Source: Anaerolineaceae bacterium UBA2260
Lineage (GTDB): Bacteria > Chloroflexota > Anaerolineae > Anaerolineales > Anaerolineaceae
Assembly: GCA_002347485.1 (NCBI GenBank)
Contig: DDXM01000012.1
Coordinates: forward strand, 1 to 37,074
Direction of reading: 5' to 3'
Length of the DNA stretch: 37,074 nucleotides
Shown: in pieces, positions 7,557 to 14,177 of the stretch
Layout: every line of letters begins with the position of its first letter
Position numbering within the stretch: position 1 is the first letter of the stretch
The notes under the pieces: generated by a model
Databases searched by the model: none
What the model was told of the DNA's origin: nothing
The model's input: only the letters and a program-made list of their open reading frames with translations
Program-made: the position numbers and the translations under genes

Positions 7557-8699
7557 ATGCCGCCTAAAAAGAAGAGGTATTCCGCTTTTGATGACCTGAA
7601 CGCCAACGGGGTTGAAAAACCCAAGATACAGCCCTCCACAACCACCGAACCGGCAGAGATTGGACCTGAACGCGTCGAGCGCATTGAACGCTTGAAGCCC
7701 AGCCAGATGCTGCCCGACCGCTTTCAACCGCGCCGCCTGCTGCCCGCCGAGATCCGCGCTGACTTCTACACCGGGCGTATCAACTGCTACCAGGCCGCGC
7801 TGGAATGGCTGGCGCTTGCACGCACCGACAGCGGCATGGAGCAGGAAGTACAGCGCCTGCTGGCGATGGGTTCCTCGTTCGATGAGCACGGTCAGATCAA
7901 GTCCATCACCGGTAAGTGGGAGCTGTCTCCCGCGGGCGAGTATGTCTTCGTTATCGAGACCGGCGAACGGCGCTTCTGGGCCGCCTGCCTGCAGTACGCT
8001 TCTTCAGGGGCGGCGGATGAACCGCTGCTGCGCGTGGAGGTGGTGGAATCCCCCACCCGCCAGCGCCAGGTGCTGGAGAACCGCCACGCCGAACCCCCAT
8101 CCGCGGTGGAACAGGCCTGCGAGGTAGCCGCGCTGATCCTGGCTGAGATGGGCATCCACCCTGAGGATGATGTATCCGATGATTATGATTTCTTCCGCCT
8201 TGCGCGCACCCAGCGCATGCCAACCGGGTTATGGGATCGCATTATCCCCATCATGCAGCTCACCCGCCCGCGCATGGTGCAGCTGCTCAACATCCTGCAG
8301 CTCCCCACCCCTCAGCTCGACCTGGCGGATCGTTATCGCCTTTCCGAGCGCGTGCTGCGCGAAATCCTCTCCGCCCCGCGCGACCAGTGGGAACGCATGA
8401 TCCGCCTCAGCATCCAGAACCAGCTCACTTCGGAGGAAGTGGCGGATATCGCCACCCCCACCCCGGGCAGCGAAACGCCGCGCCGCCCGGTGACCCCTAT
8501 CCTGCCCGAGCCGGGCCGCCAGGCCGCGCGTTCCATGCGCCGCTTCGTGCAGACGCTGACCGAACTTGACCGCATCGGCCAGGACCAGGCACTGGATGAG
8601 ATCGCCAATAGCATGGTGGTCAAGGGCATCGGCAGCCAGTCGCTGGCGCTGCTCGAGGAGCTCGCCCGCCTGATCCGCGCACGTCTCGACCGCCGCTAA
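7557..8699 (+). CDS. parB: ParB-like centromere-binding protein with long insertion
   Basis: The protein is 380 aa. A basic N-terminus (MPPKKKR) is followed by a likely box I (MLPDRFQPRR, about 51-60), then about 70 inserted residues before box II (IETGERRFWAACL, about 133-145). The GERR motif forms the CTP-binding site in ParB. Box III is ENRHAEPPSAVEQA. A helix-rich DNA-binding part covers about 205-265. The C-terminal helix (ALLEELARLIRARLD) probably dimerises. Canonical ParB has boxes I and II only about 25-40 residues apart, so the insertion is unusual. GGATAGGTAACC lies before the ATG. GTAACCATG at the start equals half of the palindromes found after the gene, which could allow self-repression. 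Confidence 0.85.
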   Translation: MPPKKKRYSAFDDLNANGVEKPKIQPSTTTEPAEIGPERVERIERLKPSQMLPDRFQPRRLLPAEIRADFYTGRINCYQAALEWLALARTDSGMEQEVQRLLAMGSSFDEHGQIKSITGKWELSPAGEYVFVIETGERRFWAACLQYASSGAADEPLLRVEVVESPTRQRQVLENRHAEPPSAVEQACEVAALILAEMGIHPEDDVSDDYDFFRLARTQRMPTGLWDRIIPIMQLTRPRMVQLLNILQLPTPQLDLADRYRLSERVLREILSAPRDQWERMIRLSIQNQLTSEEVADIATPTPGSETPRRPVTPILPEPGRQAARSMRRFVQTLTELDRIGQDQALDEIANSMVVKGIGSQSLALLEELARLIRARLDRR

Positions 8700-8707
8700 G
8701 GAAAAGT

Positions 8708-8721
8708 GTAACCACGGTAAC
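8708..8721. repeat. parS-like palindrome, copy 1
   Basis: GTAACCACGGTAAC is an imperfect dyad preceded by GT, 8 bp after the parB stop. It matches the perfect copy at 8770-8783 at 12 of 14 positions. A centromere role is inferred from the position next to parB. Confidence 0.62.
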
Positions 8722-8733
8722 AGTACTAAAAAC

Positions 8734-8758
8734 GCTGACTCTATTGTCAGCTTTTTTT
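8734..8758 (+). terminator. Rho-independent terminator of parA-parB
   Basis: GCTGAC (8734-8739), a 6-nt loop and GTCAGC (8746-8751) form the stem, followed by seven T (8752-8758) and preceded by five A. It sits between the two parS-like palindromes. Confidence 0.9.
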
Positions 8759-8769
8759 GATTTGATAGT

Positions 8770-8783
8770 GTAACCATGGTTAC
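8770..8783. repeat. parS-like palindrome, copy 2 (perfect)
   Basis: GTAACCATGGTTAC is a perfect 14-bp palindrome in the same GT-preceded context as copy 1, 62 bp further on. The length matches known parS sites, but the sequence differs from the widespread TGTTTCACGTGAAACA consensus. Confidence 0.68.
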
Positions 8784-9112
8784 GGATTTTTGTGAACAAC
8801 CAATGAGGACTGTTGTTGCGAGCGTACTTTGCGAAGCAATCCTTCAGTGAGTCATTGGAGATTGCTTCGCCGGAAAATCACATTCTCGCATGACAATCCA
8901 TAATTTTCAATTCGTGAGCTGGAATAATGCAACACTTTCAAGAGCTGTAGGAACAATTCACATTGTCCCCGAAAGATTTTTTTAAGCGGTATGAATCGCC
9001 CCGAAGGTGATGTGGATGGTTTCTCGTCTTGCCCTACACGGATTTCACGGGTATGCGTCTTTGAGACACGGCATTGGCTTATTTCTACGCTCCAGGCGGT
9101 TATTAGCGCGTC
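8784..9112. other. Non-coding stretch with a dispersed-type palindrome
   Basis: No gene is supported between the parB terminator and the operator repeats of the second parA. The stretch contains a two-arm palindrome (next entry) and otherwise unremarkable mixed sequence. Confidence 0.55.
8816..8888. repeat. Dispersed palindromic repeat of the GCGAAGCAATC type
   Basis: The inner arms GCGAAGCAATC (8831-8841) and GATTGCTTCGC (8860-8870) are perfect complements. The outer arms TTGCGAG (8816-8822) and CTCGCA (8886-8891) flank them. This form (TTGCGAG, GCGAAGCAATC, GATTGCTTCGC, CTCGCA) is known as an interspersed repeat in many bacterial genomes. Its presence suggests the island has lived on a chromosome long enough to collect such repeats. 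Confidence 0.68.
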
Positions 9113-9206
9113 AAGGGGTGACACTGTTGTTTCGATACGCCATAACCCAGGGGCGACCCTTGTTTTTCAAGGGGTGACCCTTTATAATTCATAGGGGCGA
9201 CCCTTG
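9113..9206. repeat. Four operator/centromere-like repeats of AAGGGGYGACCCTT type
   Basis: Copies lie at 9113-9126 (AAGGGGTGACACTG, degenerate), 9149-9162 (AGGGGCGACCCTTG), 9169-9182 (AAGGGGTGACCCTT) and 9193-9206 (AGGGGCGACCCTTG). Each is a near dyad. The third copy lies inside the promoter spacer of the second parA and the others flank it. In type Ib partition loci the ribbon-helix-helix protein binds such upstream repeats both as centromere and operator, and this layout fits. Confidence 0.74.
9160..9188 (+). promoter_or_regulatory. Promoter of the second parA operon
   Basis: TTGTTT (9160-9165), a 17-bp spacer and a perfect TATAAT (9183-9188). The spacer is almost filled by one GGGGTGACCCTT repeat, so a bound repressor would block polymerase. 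The start codon is 80 bp downstream. Confidence 0.75.
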
Positions 9207-9267
9207 ACACAGGTTTTCTAGCTTTTTTGTCATTCGCCCCACACCATCGTTTCTCTGGAGCCGCACT

Positions 9268-10038
9268 ATGATCGTTTTCGCGTTTGCTAATCAAAAAGGC
9301 GGGGTCGGTAAGACCACCTCGGCGGTGACGCTGGCCGACGGGCTGGCGCGTCTGAACCGCCGCACGCTGCTGGTGGACCTCGATCCGCAGGGACACCTGG
9401 CGCTTTCCTTCGGGCTGGAAAAATCACCGGGGTTGTACCGCCTGGTGTGCCTGGATGAACCGCTCGTTGAGGTGGCACAATCGGTGCGTCCCAACCTCGA
9501 CCTGGTGGCGGGTGACAAACAGACCGAGAAGGTCAAGCGCCAGATCACACTGTCCGATTTTCGCGAGACCATCTTGCGCGACCTGCTGACCGAATCGGAT
9601 TATGATGTGGTGCTGCTTGACATGGCACCCTCGCTGGATGTGTTGCACATCAACGGCCTCATCGCCGCGGATTGGGTGGTCATCCCCACGCGCCTCGACG
9701 CTCTGGCGGTGGACGGTGTGAAGGAGATTCTCACCACCATGGCGGAGATCCAGCGCAACGGGCATAGTTACCGCGGTTACAGTATCCTGCCGACTTTCTT
9801 TGACCGCACCACGCGCGAGACGCTGATCCAGTTCGAGGAGATCACGCGCGTCTTTGGCAGCAACGTGTGGCCGCCGGTACCGCAAGACACACGCGTGCGC
9901 GAGACCGCCGCCTACGGGCAGACGCTGTGGGAGTACTCGCCGGATTCTTCTTCGGTAGAAGGTTTTGTGGATGGCCGCCAGCATCTCGGCGGCTACCGCC
10001 AGGTGTTGGGGAAAATGCTGGAGGTGATCGATGGCTGA
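9268..10038 (+). CDS. ParA-family ATPase of a type Ib-like partition operon (second copy)
   Basis: The protein is 256 aa. GGAG lies about 9 nt before the ATG. Walker A is QKGGVGKTTSAVTLADG (about 9-25), the second motif is LLVDLDPQGHLALSFGL, and VVLLDMAPSLDVL is Walker B. WVVIPTRLDALAVDGV is the switch region. The protein is shorter than the first ParA and lacks an N-terminal HTH, which is usual for type Ib partition ATPases such as ParF. It overlaps the next gene by 8 bp. It differs widely from the first ParA outside the motifs, so the two are unlikely to be a recent duplication. Confidence 0.86.
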   Translation: MIVFAFANQKGGVGKTTSAVTLADGLARLNRRTLLVDLDPQGHLALSFGLEKSPGLYRLVCLDEPLVEVAQSVRPNLDLVAGDKQTEKVKRQITLSDFRETILRDLLTESDYDVVLLDMAPSLDVLHINGLIAADWVVIPTRLDALAVDGVKEILTTMAEIQRNGHSYRGYSILPTFFDRTTRETLIQFEEITRVFGSNVWPPVPQDTRVRETAAYGQTLWEYSPDSSSVEGFVDGRQHLGGYRQVLGKMLEVIDG

Positions 10039-10429
10039 ACCGAAAAAAGAACGCCGTTCCTCGCTTGACCCAGCCGTGGCCGACCTGCTGCGCGGGATGC
10101 AGCAGAAACAGGTCGAGGCTCAGTTGCCGCGGCGTGAGCGGGAAAAGCTTTCGCGCGAGCGCGCCAAGATCCAGGCGCGGCGCGACCAGCGCGCCACTTA
10201 CGACCTGCCACCCGCCATCCGCGAGGGGATCCGATTGCTGGCGGAAGACCTGCGCCTGCCGGCCAGCCAGCTCGCCACCCTGGCGCTGGCAAGATTTTTG
10301 GCTGATTACCAAAAGGGACTCATCAACCTCGGTCAGTACAAGTACCCGTCGCGCAGCCCGCGTTATGATTGGAACTTGATCTTCCCGGATGAATTGATTT
10401 TGGGAGTGAATCGCAAAAAGGGTAGTTAA
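10031..10429 (+). CDS. Ribbon-helix-helix partner of the second ParA (candidate centromere-binding protein)
   Basis: The protein is 132 aa. ATG 10031 lies inside the end of parA, so translation is coupled. The N-terminal half is charged and helical (REREKLSRERAKIQARRDQR). Then comes a likely strand (RATYDLP) and two helices (PAIREGIRLLAEDLR, PASQLATLALARFLADY), the order of a ribbon-helix-helix fold. The C-terminal tail contains PRYDWNLIFPDE. In type Ib loci the small gene after parF/parA encodes the RHH centromere binder and repressor, and the upstream repeats would be its sites. Assigning that role here rests on position and predicted fold. Confidence 0.66.
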   Translation: MAEPKKERRSSLDPAVADLLRGMQQKQVEAQLPRREREKLSRERAKIQARRDQRATYDLPPAIREGIRLLAEDLRLPASQLATLALARFLADYQKGLINLGQYKYPSRSPRYDWNLIFPDELILGVNRKKGS

Positions 10430-10432
10430 CCA

Positions 10433-10671
10433 TTAAGTCGTTAAAGTCGTTAATTAAGTAGTGAATAGAATCACGTGCACTTTTTGCACCCTGAAGAGGT
10501 GCACTTCCTGCACTCTATAGACTGACATTTTTTGCACTCCGGCGCCCTTAAGGCAAAAGCTTCCCTCTGGCCGGCGTGCAATTTTTATCACCTGGCCAAA
10601 AGGCAAAAAACGCCTGCAGGCGAAAGGGCAATATTTGCATTCAGGCAAGAGGGCAGTAATTGCATGCAGGC
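10433..10671. repeat. Iteron-like array after the second par operon
   Basis: This non-coding stretch lies between 10430 and 10775. It starts with direct repeats TTAAGTCG (10433) and TTAAAGTCG (10441) in AT-rich DNA. Then come units on a 24-bp period: GTGCACTTTTTGCAC (10475), GTGCACTTCCTGCAC (10499) and a degenerate TGACATTTTTTGCAC (10523). Further on are units ending in GCAGGC or TCAGGC at 10621, 10646 and 10671, a 25-bp period, with AGGGCA-N8-GCATNCAGGC conserved in the last two. Phased repeats beside AT-rich DNA are typical of plasmid origins or centromeres. Which of these it is cannot be told from sequence. Confidence 0.7.
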
Positions 10672-10774
10672 GCTGCAAGCATTGCGTAGTCTTTTCTGGA
10701 TGAACGAATTTAACAGGTTGATCATCAAATGCTTTAAGTGAGTTTATGTTTTTCGTCTCCCGGCGTGATCAGGT

Positions 10775-11299
10775 TTATTGGAGGTGCTGTGCCTGGTGCA
10801 GGATTTCCTGGATGAAAGCGGACTTGGCATCCGTGTAGGTTTCGCGGTCGTGGCAGTAGCGCTCCGCCAACTGGAACTTCAGCGCGGCGTATGCGGCAGC
10901 TGCCTGCGGGTGCGCGCGCAGGTGATCGCGGAAAAGCAGCTGCACGCGGTAGAACTCGCTGGCTGGTTCGACGATGTGCAGGTGATGGGAATACTGACCG
11001 CCGACGATGCGGTGCAGGTAGCGCCGCTCGGGGAAAACATCCTCGTGCTCGGGGATATAGGCGTACCCCAGTGGAGCGAGGGGAGGCAGGAAGCGCGGCG
11101 CGTCGGCCAGGCTGCGCACACCGATGAGGATGTCGATGACCGGCTTGGCGGCCAGCCCGGGCACGGCAGTGGAGCCGATATGCTCGATGGCGGTAAGGTA
11201 CTCACCAATCACAGCACTGATCTCGCGGCTGGCTTGCTCAAAGAGGGCAGGCCAGCACGCATCATATGGCACCACTTCGATAGGGATCACATCAGGCAT
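10775..11299 (-). CDS. GrpB/UPF0157 family protein (nucleotidyltransferase fold)
   Basis: The protein is 174 aa. The start at ATG 11299 (MPDVIPIEVVPYDACW) matches the usual family beginning; a GTG at 11314 is the alternative. Family signatures are IEHIGSTAVPGLAAKPVIDILIG, where the GST and paired acidic residue match a polymerase-beta-type nucleotidyltransferase core, and YSHHLHIVE. The substrate of this family is not established. It lies alone after the iteron-like array, so it probably marks the return to ordinary chromosome. Confidence 0.86.
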   Translation of the reverse strand: MPDVIPIEVVPYDACWPALFEQASREISAVIGEYLTAIEHIGSTAVPGLAAKPVIDILIGVRSLADAPRFLPPLAPLGYAYIPEHEDVFPERRYLHRIVGGQYSHHLHIVEPASEFYRVQLLFRDHLRAHPQAAAAYAALKFQLAERYCHDRETYTDAKSAFIQEILHQAQHLQ

Positions 11300-11386
11300 A
11301 TTTTCATCATACACCTTATGTCAATTGCGCGTAGATTAATTTTCTGTACTAATGAACGACCGTTCACATTCTAAAATCAGAGAGAC

Positions 11387-11429
11387 CAAAAAAATCATCC
11401 GGGGTGGTCAGCGACCACCCCGGATGATT
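11387..11429 (-). terminator. Strong terminator of the merR-VWA operon
   Basis: A perfect 17-bp stem has arms at 11393-11409 and 11413-11429 (core CATCCGGGGTGGTC) and a 3-nt loop. On the minus strand seven T follow. It lies 75 bp after the VWA stop. Confidence 0.93.
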
Positions 11430-11503
11430 CCCCGGCATTCCCCTGCGTTTTACCGCTTTCCACTTTCCCCCTGGCTGACGATGACTGCCAGTTGTTTTAG
11501 TTT

Positions 11504-12763
11504 CTACTTCTGGTCCTCCTGTTTGCGCTGCTCGTCATGGCGGTGTTTCTTGAGCAGGTAGGAGTCCATGTTGTATTCCTTACGCTGAGTTTCGTCCAGC
11601 CCGACGCGCACTTCGCGGGTTATGCGTTCATAACGCTGCCGGGTGGGGGAGGGGATGTTCGCGCCGTGCTCCAGCATCAGGCGGTCCATCAATTTGCCGG
11701 CTTCTTCAAACTTGCCCTCGCGCTCAAGCTTGTAGGCCTGGTTGGAAAAATGTCCGAGCGCCACGCTGGCATGCCGCGCAACCAGGTCTGGATCGCGCGC
11801 GGCTTCCGCATCGGCGACTTTCTCCGGCGTGGCGTACTGCAGTGTCACATCACCCCCCAACTGGAAGGGCTTATCCGCTTCGTCTCTGCCGTGAACGATG
11901 ACGCTCATCACCAGCTGCCCGCTGCCGGGCGGGGTGAGCAGGTTAATGAACAGATTGACCTGGCGGTTGGCGGGCAGGTCCGATAGGTTGATGACCAGTC
12001 GGTTTTCACTTGCTTCAGCGCGCCAGTCGCCGAGCAATTCAGCGGACACCCCCGCCGGAAAATTGAATTCGAGCACCACGTTCTTCAGGGTGACTGCGGC
12101 GAGGTCCTTGAACTCCTCCAGCAGCAATTCGGGGATACGCTGGTCGCTGTCGATGTAGTAGTAATTTCCACCCCCGTGATTAGCCATGGCTTCCAGCAGA
12201 TGCTCATTGAAATCGCGCCCGATACCGAAGGTCGAGGTGGCCACGCCGCGTTCGAAGAGCGCTGAGGCGTGCCCGCTTAACTCCGGGATGCTGACGATAC
12301 CCACATTGGCCTGTCCGTCGGTGAGCAGCAGGGTGCGGTTCACCCTGCCATCGGACTGGCGGTGCGCCACACGCTCGCAGCCGGTCAACCAGCCGCCGCC
12401 CAGGTCGGTGGAGCCGCGCGGCCGCATATTGTTCACCTCGCGTTTCATTTCTTCCCGCGTTCCGGGGGTCACTGCGTCAGCCTCGGCGGTGACCGTAACG
12501 ACATTATCGAAATCTACGATGGATACGCTGTCGACCGGGCGCATCAGGTCGAGGATCTGGCCCACGGCCAGCTTGGCCTGCTCCAACTTGCCGCCGCCCA
12601 TCGAACCGCTACGGTCGATGACCAGCGCCAGGTTGAGGGGGGCAGACGCGCTGCCGCGATGGGCTTCAGGGGCGGTGAATTCGATCTCTAGCGCGCGGCG
12701 GGTGGGCACGCGGGTGGAGACCAGGCTGGCATCAGTTCTGAGAGTTAATTTTGGTGCACTCAT
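11504..12763 (-). CDS. VWA-domain protein
   Basis: The protein is 419 aa with no signal peptide, so it is likely cytosolic. A von Willebrand A domain starts near residue 42 (APLNLALVIDRSGSMGGGK). The metal site is complete: DRSGS (about 50-54), a Thr in RGSTDLGGG and Asp in LLLTDGQANVG. A beta-sandwich-like middle part follows (LEFNFPAGVSAELLG, FINLLTPPGSG). The C-terminus is charged and helical (ERITREVRVGLDETQRKEY). VWA proteins bind partners through Mg. The MerR gene 6 bp upstream is in the same operon, and GGGAGGAT before the ATG overlaps the MerR end. The partner is unknown. A chaperone or stress role is only a guess. Confidence 0.86.
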   Translation of the reverse strand: MSAPKLTLRTDASLVSTRVPTRRALEIEFTAPEAHRGSASAPLNLALVIDRSGSMGGGKLEQAKLAVGQILDLMRPVDSVSIVDFDNVVTVTAEADAVTPGTREEMKREVNNMRPRGSTDLGGGWLTGCERVAHRQSDGRVNRTLLLTDGQANVGIVSIPELSGHASALFERGVATSTFGIGRDFNEHLLEAMANHGGGNYYYIDSDQRIPELLLEEFKDLAAVTLKNVVLEFNFPAGVSAELLGDWRAEASENRLVINLSDLPANRQVNLFINLLTPPGSGQLVMSVIVHGRDEADKPFQLGGDVTLQYATPEKVADAEAARDPDLVARHASVALGHFSNQAYKLEREGKFEEAGKLMDRLMLEHGANIPSPTRQRYERITREVRVGLDETQRKEYNMDSYLLKKHRHDEQRKQEDQK

Positions 12764-12769
12764 AATTTT

Positions 12770-13378
12770 TTAATCCTCCCTTGATGATGATTTGAAATTC
12801 CTCGCCAGGTCGAGCAACTGGTCGATCAGGCGCTGCGCACGCGCGCTCACCGGCTGGCGGAGGTGCAGCTCGACCCCCGGCGCCAGCACAACGCGCCGCC
12901 ATTCCTCGCCTGTTGTGGGACGGTTCGCCGGTTCGCCCCGCTTCGGTTGGGGGCGGTTCAACTCCACGCGCTCCTCCCGGATCGAGCGCTCGCCGCGCAC
13001 CTGCTGGATATAATGCAGCGCGCGGTTTTCTTTCATTTCAGGGTACAGCGCATTGGGCGCGTCCTGGTCGAACACCGGCAGCGCCTGCAGACTGGACAGC
13101 GCGTTGACCGGGTCCTTTTCGAATTCATTCAGCAGCGGCATCACCTGGCTTTCGGTGAGCGAGTTGAGCAATTCCCTGATCTTGTTGAGCGGCAGGTAGG
13201 CATCCTTTAGGTATTTAATGAGCCGCAGGCGGTGCATGTATTCATCGGTGAAGACAGCGTATTTGCCGCGGATCTCAGGCTGGGGAAGCAGCCCTTCCTG
13301 AATGTAATAGCGGATGGTGCGGGTGGATACACCCGAAAGCGCCGCGAGTTCAGAGATCCAGTATTCGCTCTGTAACAT
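12770..13378 (-). CDS. MerR-family transcriptional regulator
   Basis: The protein is 202 aa. AAGGAG lies 5 nt before the ATG. The winged HTH is at the N-terminus: WISELAALSGVSTRTIRYYIQEGLLP (about 7-32), then YMHRLRLIKYLKDAYLPLNKIRELL. The effector part (about 90-202) has no cysteine-rich metal site, and RPQPKRGEPANRP suggests a flexible linker. A final helix (AQRLIDQLLDLARNF) could dimerise. It probably controls its own operon, because a dyad sits between the -35 and -10 boxes of its promoter, as in MerR systems. The signal is unknown. Confidence 0.88.
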   Translation of the reverse strand: MLQSEYWISELAALSGVSTRTIRYYIQEGLLPQPEIRGKYAVFTDEYMHRLRLIKYLKDAYLPLNKIRELLNSLTESQVMPLLNEFEKDPVNALSSLQALPVFDQDAPNALYPEMKENRALHYIQQVRGERSIREERVELNRPQPKRGEPANRPTTGEEWRRVVLAPGVELHLRQPVSARAQRLIDQLLDLARNFKSSSRED

Positions 13379-13400
13379 ATGCTCTCCTTATCCTGCACTA

Positions 13401-13429
13401 ATCATAACACTATTACGTAATACTGTCAA
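13401..13429 (-). promoter_or_regulatory. merR-VWA promoter with operator dyad
   Basis: A perfect TTGACA (13429-13424), a 17-bp spacer and TATGAT (13406-13401) on the minus strand. The spacer holds the perfect palindrome TATTACGTAATA (13411-13422). Placement between the boxes is the MerR-type arrangement, although the spacer is 17 bp and not the stretched 19-20 bp of classic MerR activators, so repression is likely. Confidence 0.85.
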
Positions 13430-13475
13430 GATTAAGAAAATACGAGTGAGTGAAAACGTTTTGAATAGGGGGAGG

Positions 13476-14087
13476 TCAGGCGATGATGCCGTTCAGGTAG
13501 ATCTCGATCAGTTCCTGCAGCACAGCCGCCTGGCTTTCTGCATCAGCGGGGGCGCCTAACAGCATCTCGTTCATGTTGAACGTGTAGAACAATCCGAAGA
13601 AGGCGCGCAGGAGGGCGTCGTCGGAAAAGGGTTGCACCGTGCCTGGTTCACGCCGCACGCGTTGGATGAAGGCTTGCATACCCGGGGCGACCGAAGGGTA
13701 GGCTTTGCGCAGGTGCTCACCCTGGAACTCGACCGCGTCTATGAACACCAGTTTCACCAGGTCAGGTCGGGCGGAAAGCACGTTGACCATGCGCTTGGCC
13801 GCCGTGCGCACCAGCTCAGCCGGGGTGTCAGCGCGTGAATTATCCAGCGCCAGCAGCAGGGTGGGGTAGGGGTTGAAGGCTTCGAATACCGCGCTGAACA
13901 GGTCGTCCTTGTCGACGAAGTGGTTGTACAGCGATCCCAGCGCTACACCAGCGTGCTTGGCGATCTGGCGCATGGTGGTGCCGTGAAAGCCCTGCAGCAG
14001 AAAGAGCCGGTGAGAGACGGCGATGATTTCCGCGCGCGTACGCGTGGGAGCGGGTTTCTTCGCGGGGGTATCCGAACGGTCGTTCAT
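13476..14087 (-). CDS. TetR-family transcriptional regulator
   Basis: The protein is 203 aa with ATG 14087 (MNDRSDTPAKKP). The HTH is TRTRAEIIAVSHRLFLLQGF then TTMRQIAKHAGVALGSLYNHF (about 20-62), a clear TetR DNA-binding domain. The C-terminal ligand domain is helical and ends ELIEIYLNGIIA. The gene follows the SDR gene on the same strand by 90 bp. It has no Shine-Dalgarno, but TAGAAT (14100-14095) lies 7 nt before the ATG, with TTGCGC 17 bp further up. The mRNA is therefore probably leaderless. The inverted repeat at 14107-14145 covers the -35 area, pointing to self-control. Confidence 0.88.
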   Translation of the reverse strand: MNDRSDTPAKKPAPTRTRAEIIAVSHRLFLLQGFHGTTMRQIAKHAGVALGSLYNHFVDKDDLFSAVFEAFNPYPTLLLALDNSRADTPAELVRTAAKRMVNVLSARPDLVKLVFIDAVEFQGEHLRKAYPSVAPGMQAFIQRVRREPGTVQPFSDDALLRAFFGLFYTFNMNEMLLGAPADAESQAAVLQELIEIYLNGIIA

Positions 14088-14106
14088 GCGGCGTATTCTA
14101 CCGGAG

Positions 14107-14145
14107 AAATTGAAAACGCGCAATCTCGTTACGCGTTTTCAATTT
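14107..14145. promoter_or_regulatory. Likely TetR operator: 14-bp inverted repeat
   Basis: AAATTGAAAACGCG (14107-14120) and CGCGTTTTCAATTT (14132-14145) are perfect complements separated by 11 bp. The left arm overlaps the probable -35 box and spacer of the TetR gene. No T run follows on either strand, so an operator fits better than a terminator. Confidence 0.72.
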
Positions 14146-14177
14146 TAAAATGTTTCTCTGTAGGATGGGATGATTGA

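Noticed and set aside
10475..10671. CRISPR array
   Set aside because: Units are degenerate, the period is only 24-25 bp with no spacers, and there are no cas genes.
10454..10678. 74-codon minus frame with RVQEVH/RVQKVH repeats
   Set aside because: The repetition comes from the DNA repeat array; there is no ribosome site and both strands show the same periodicity.
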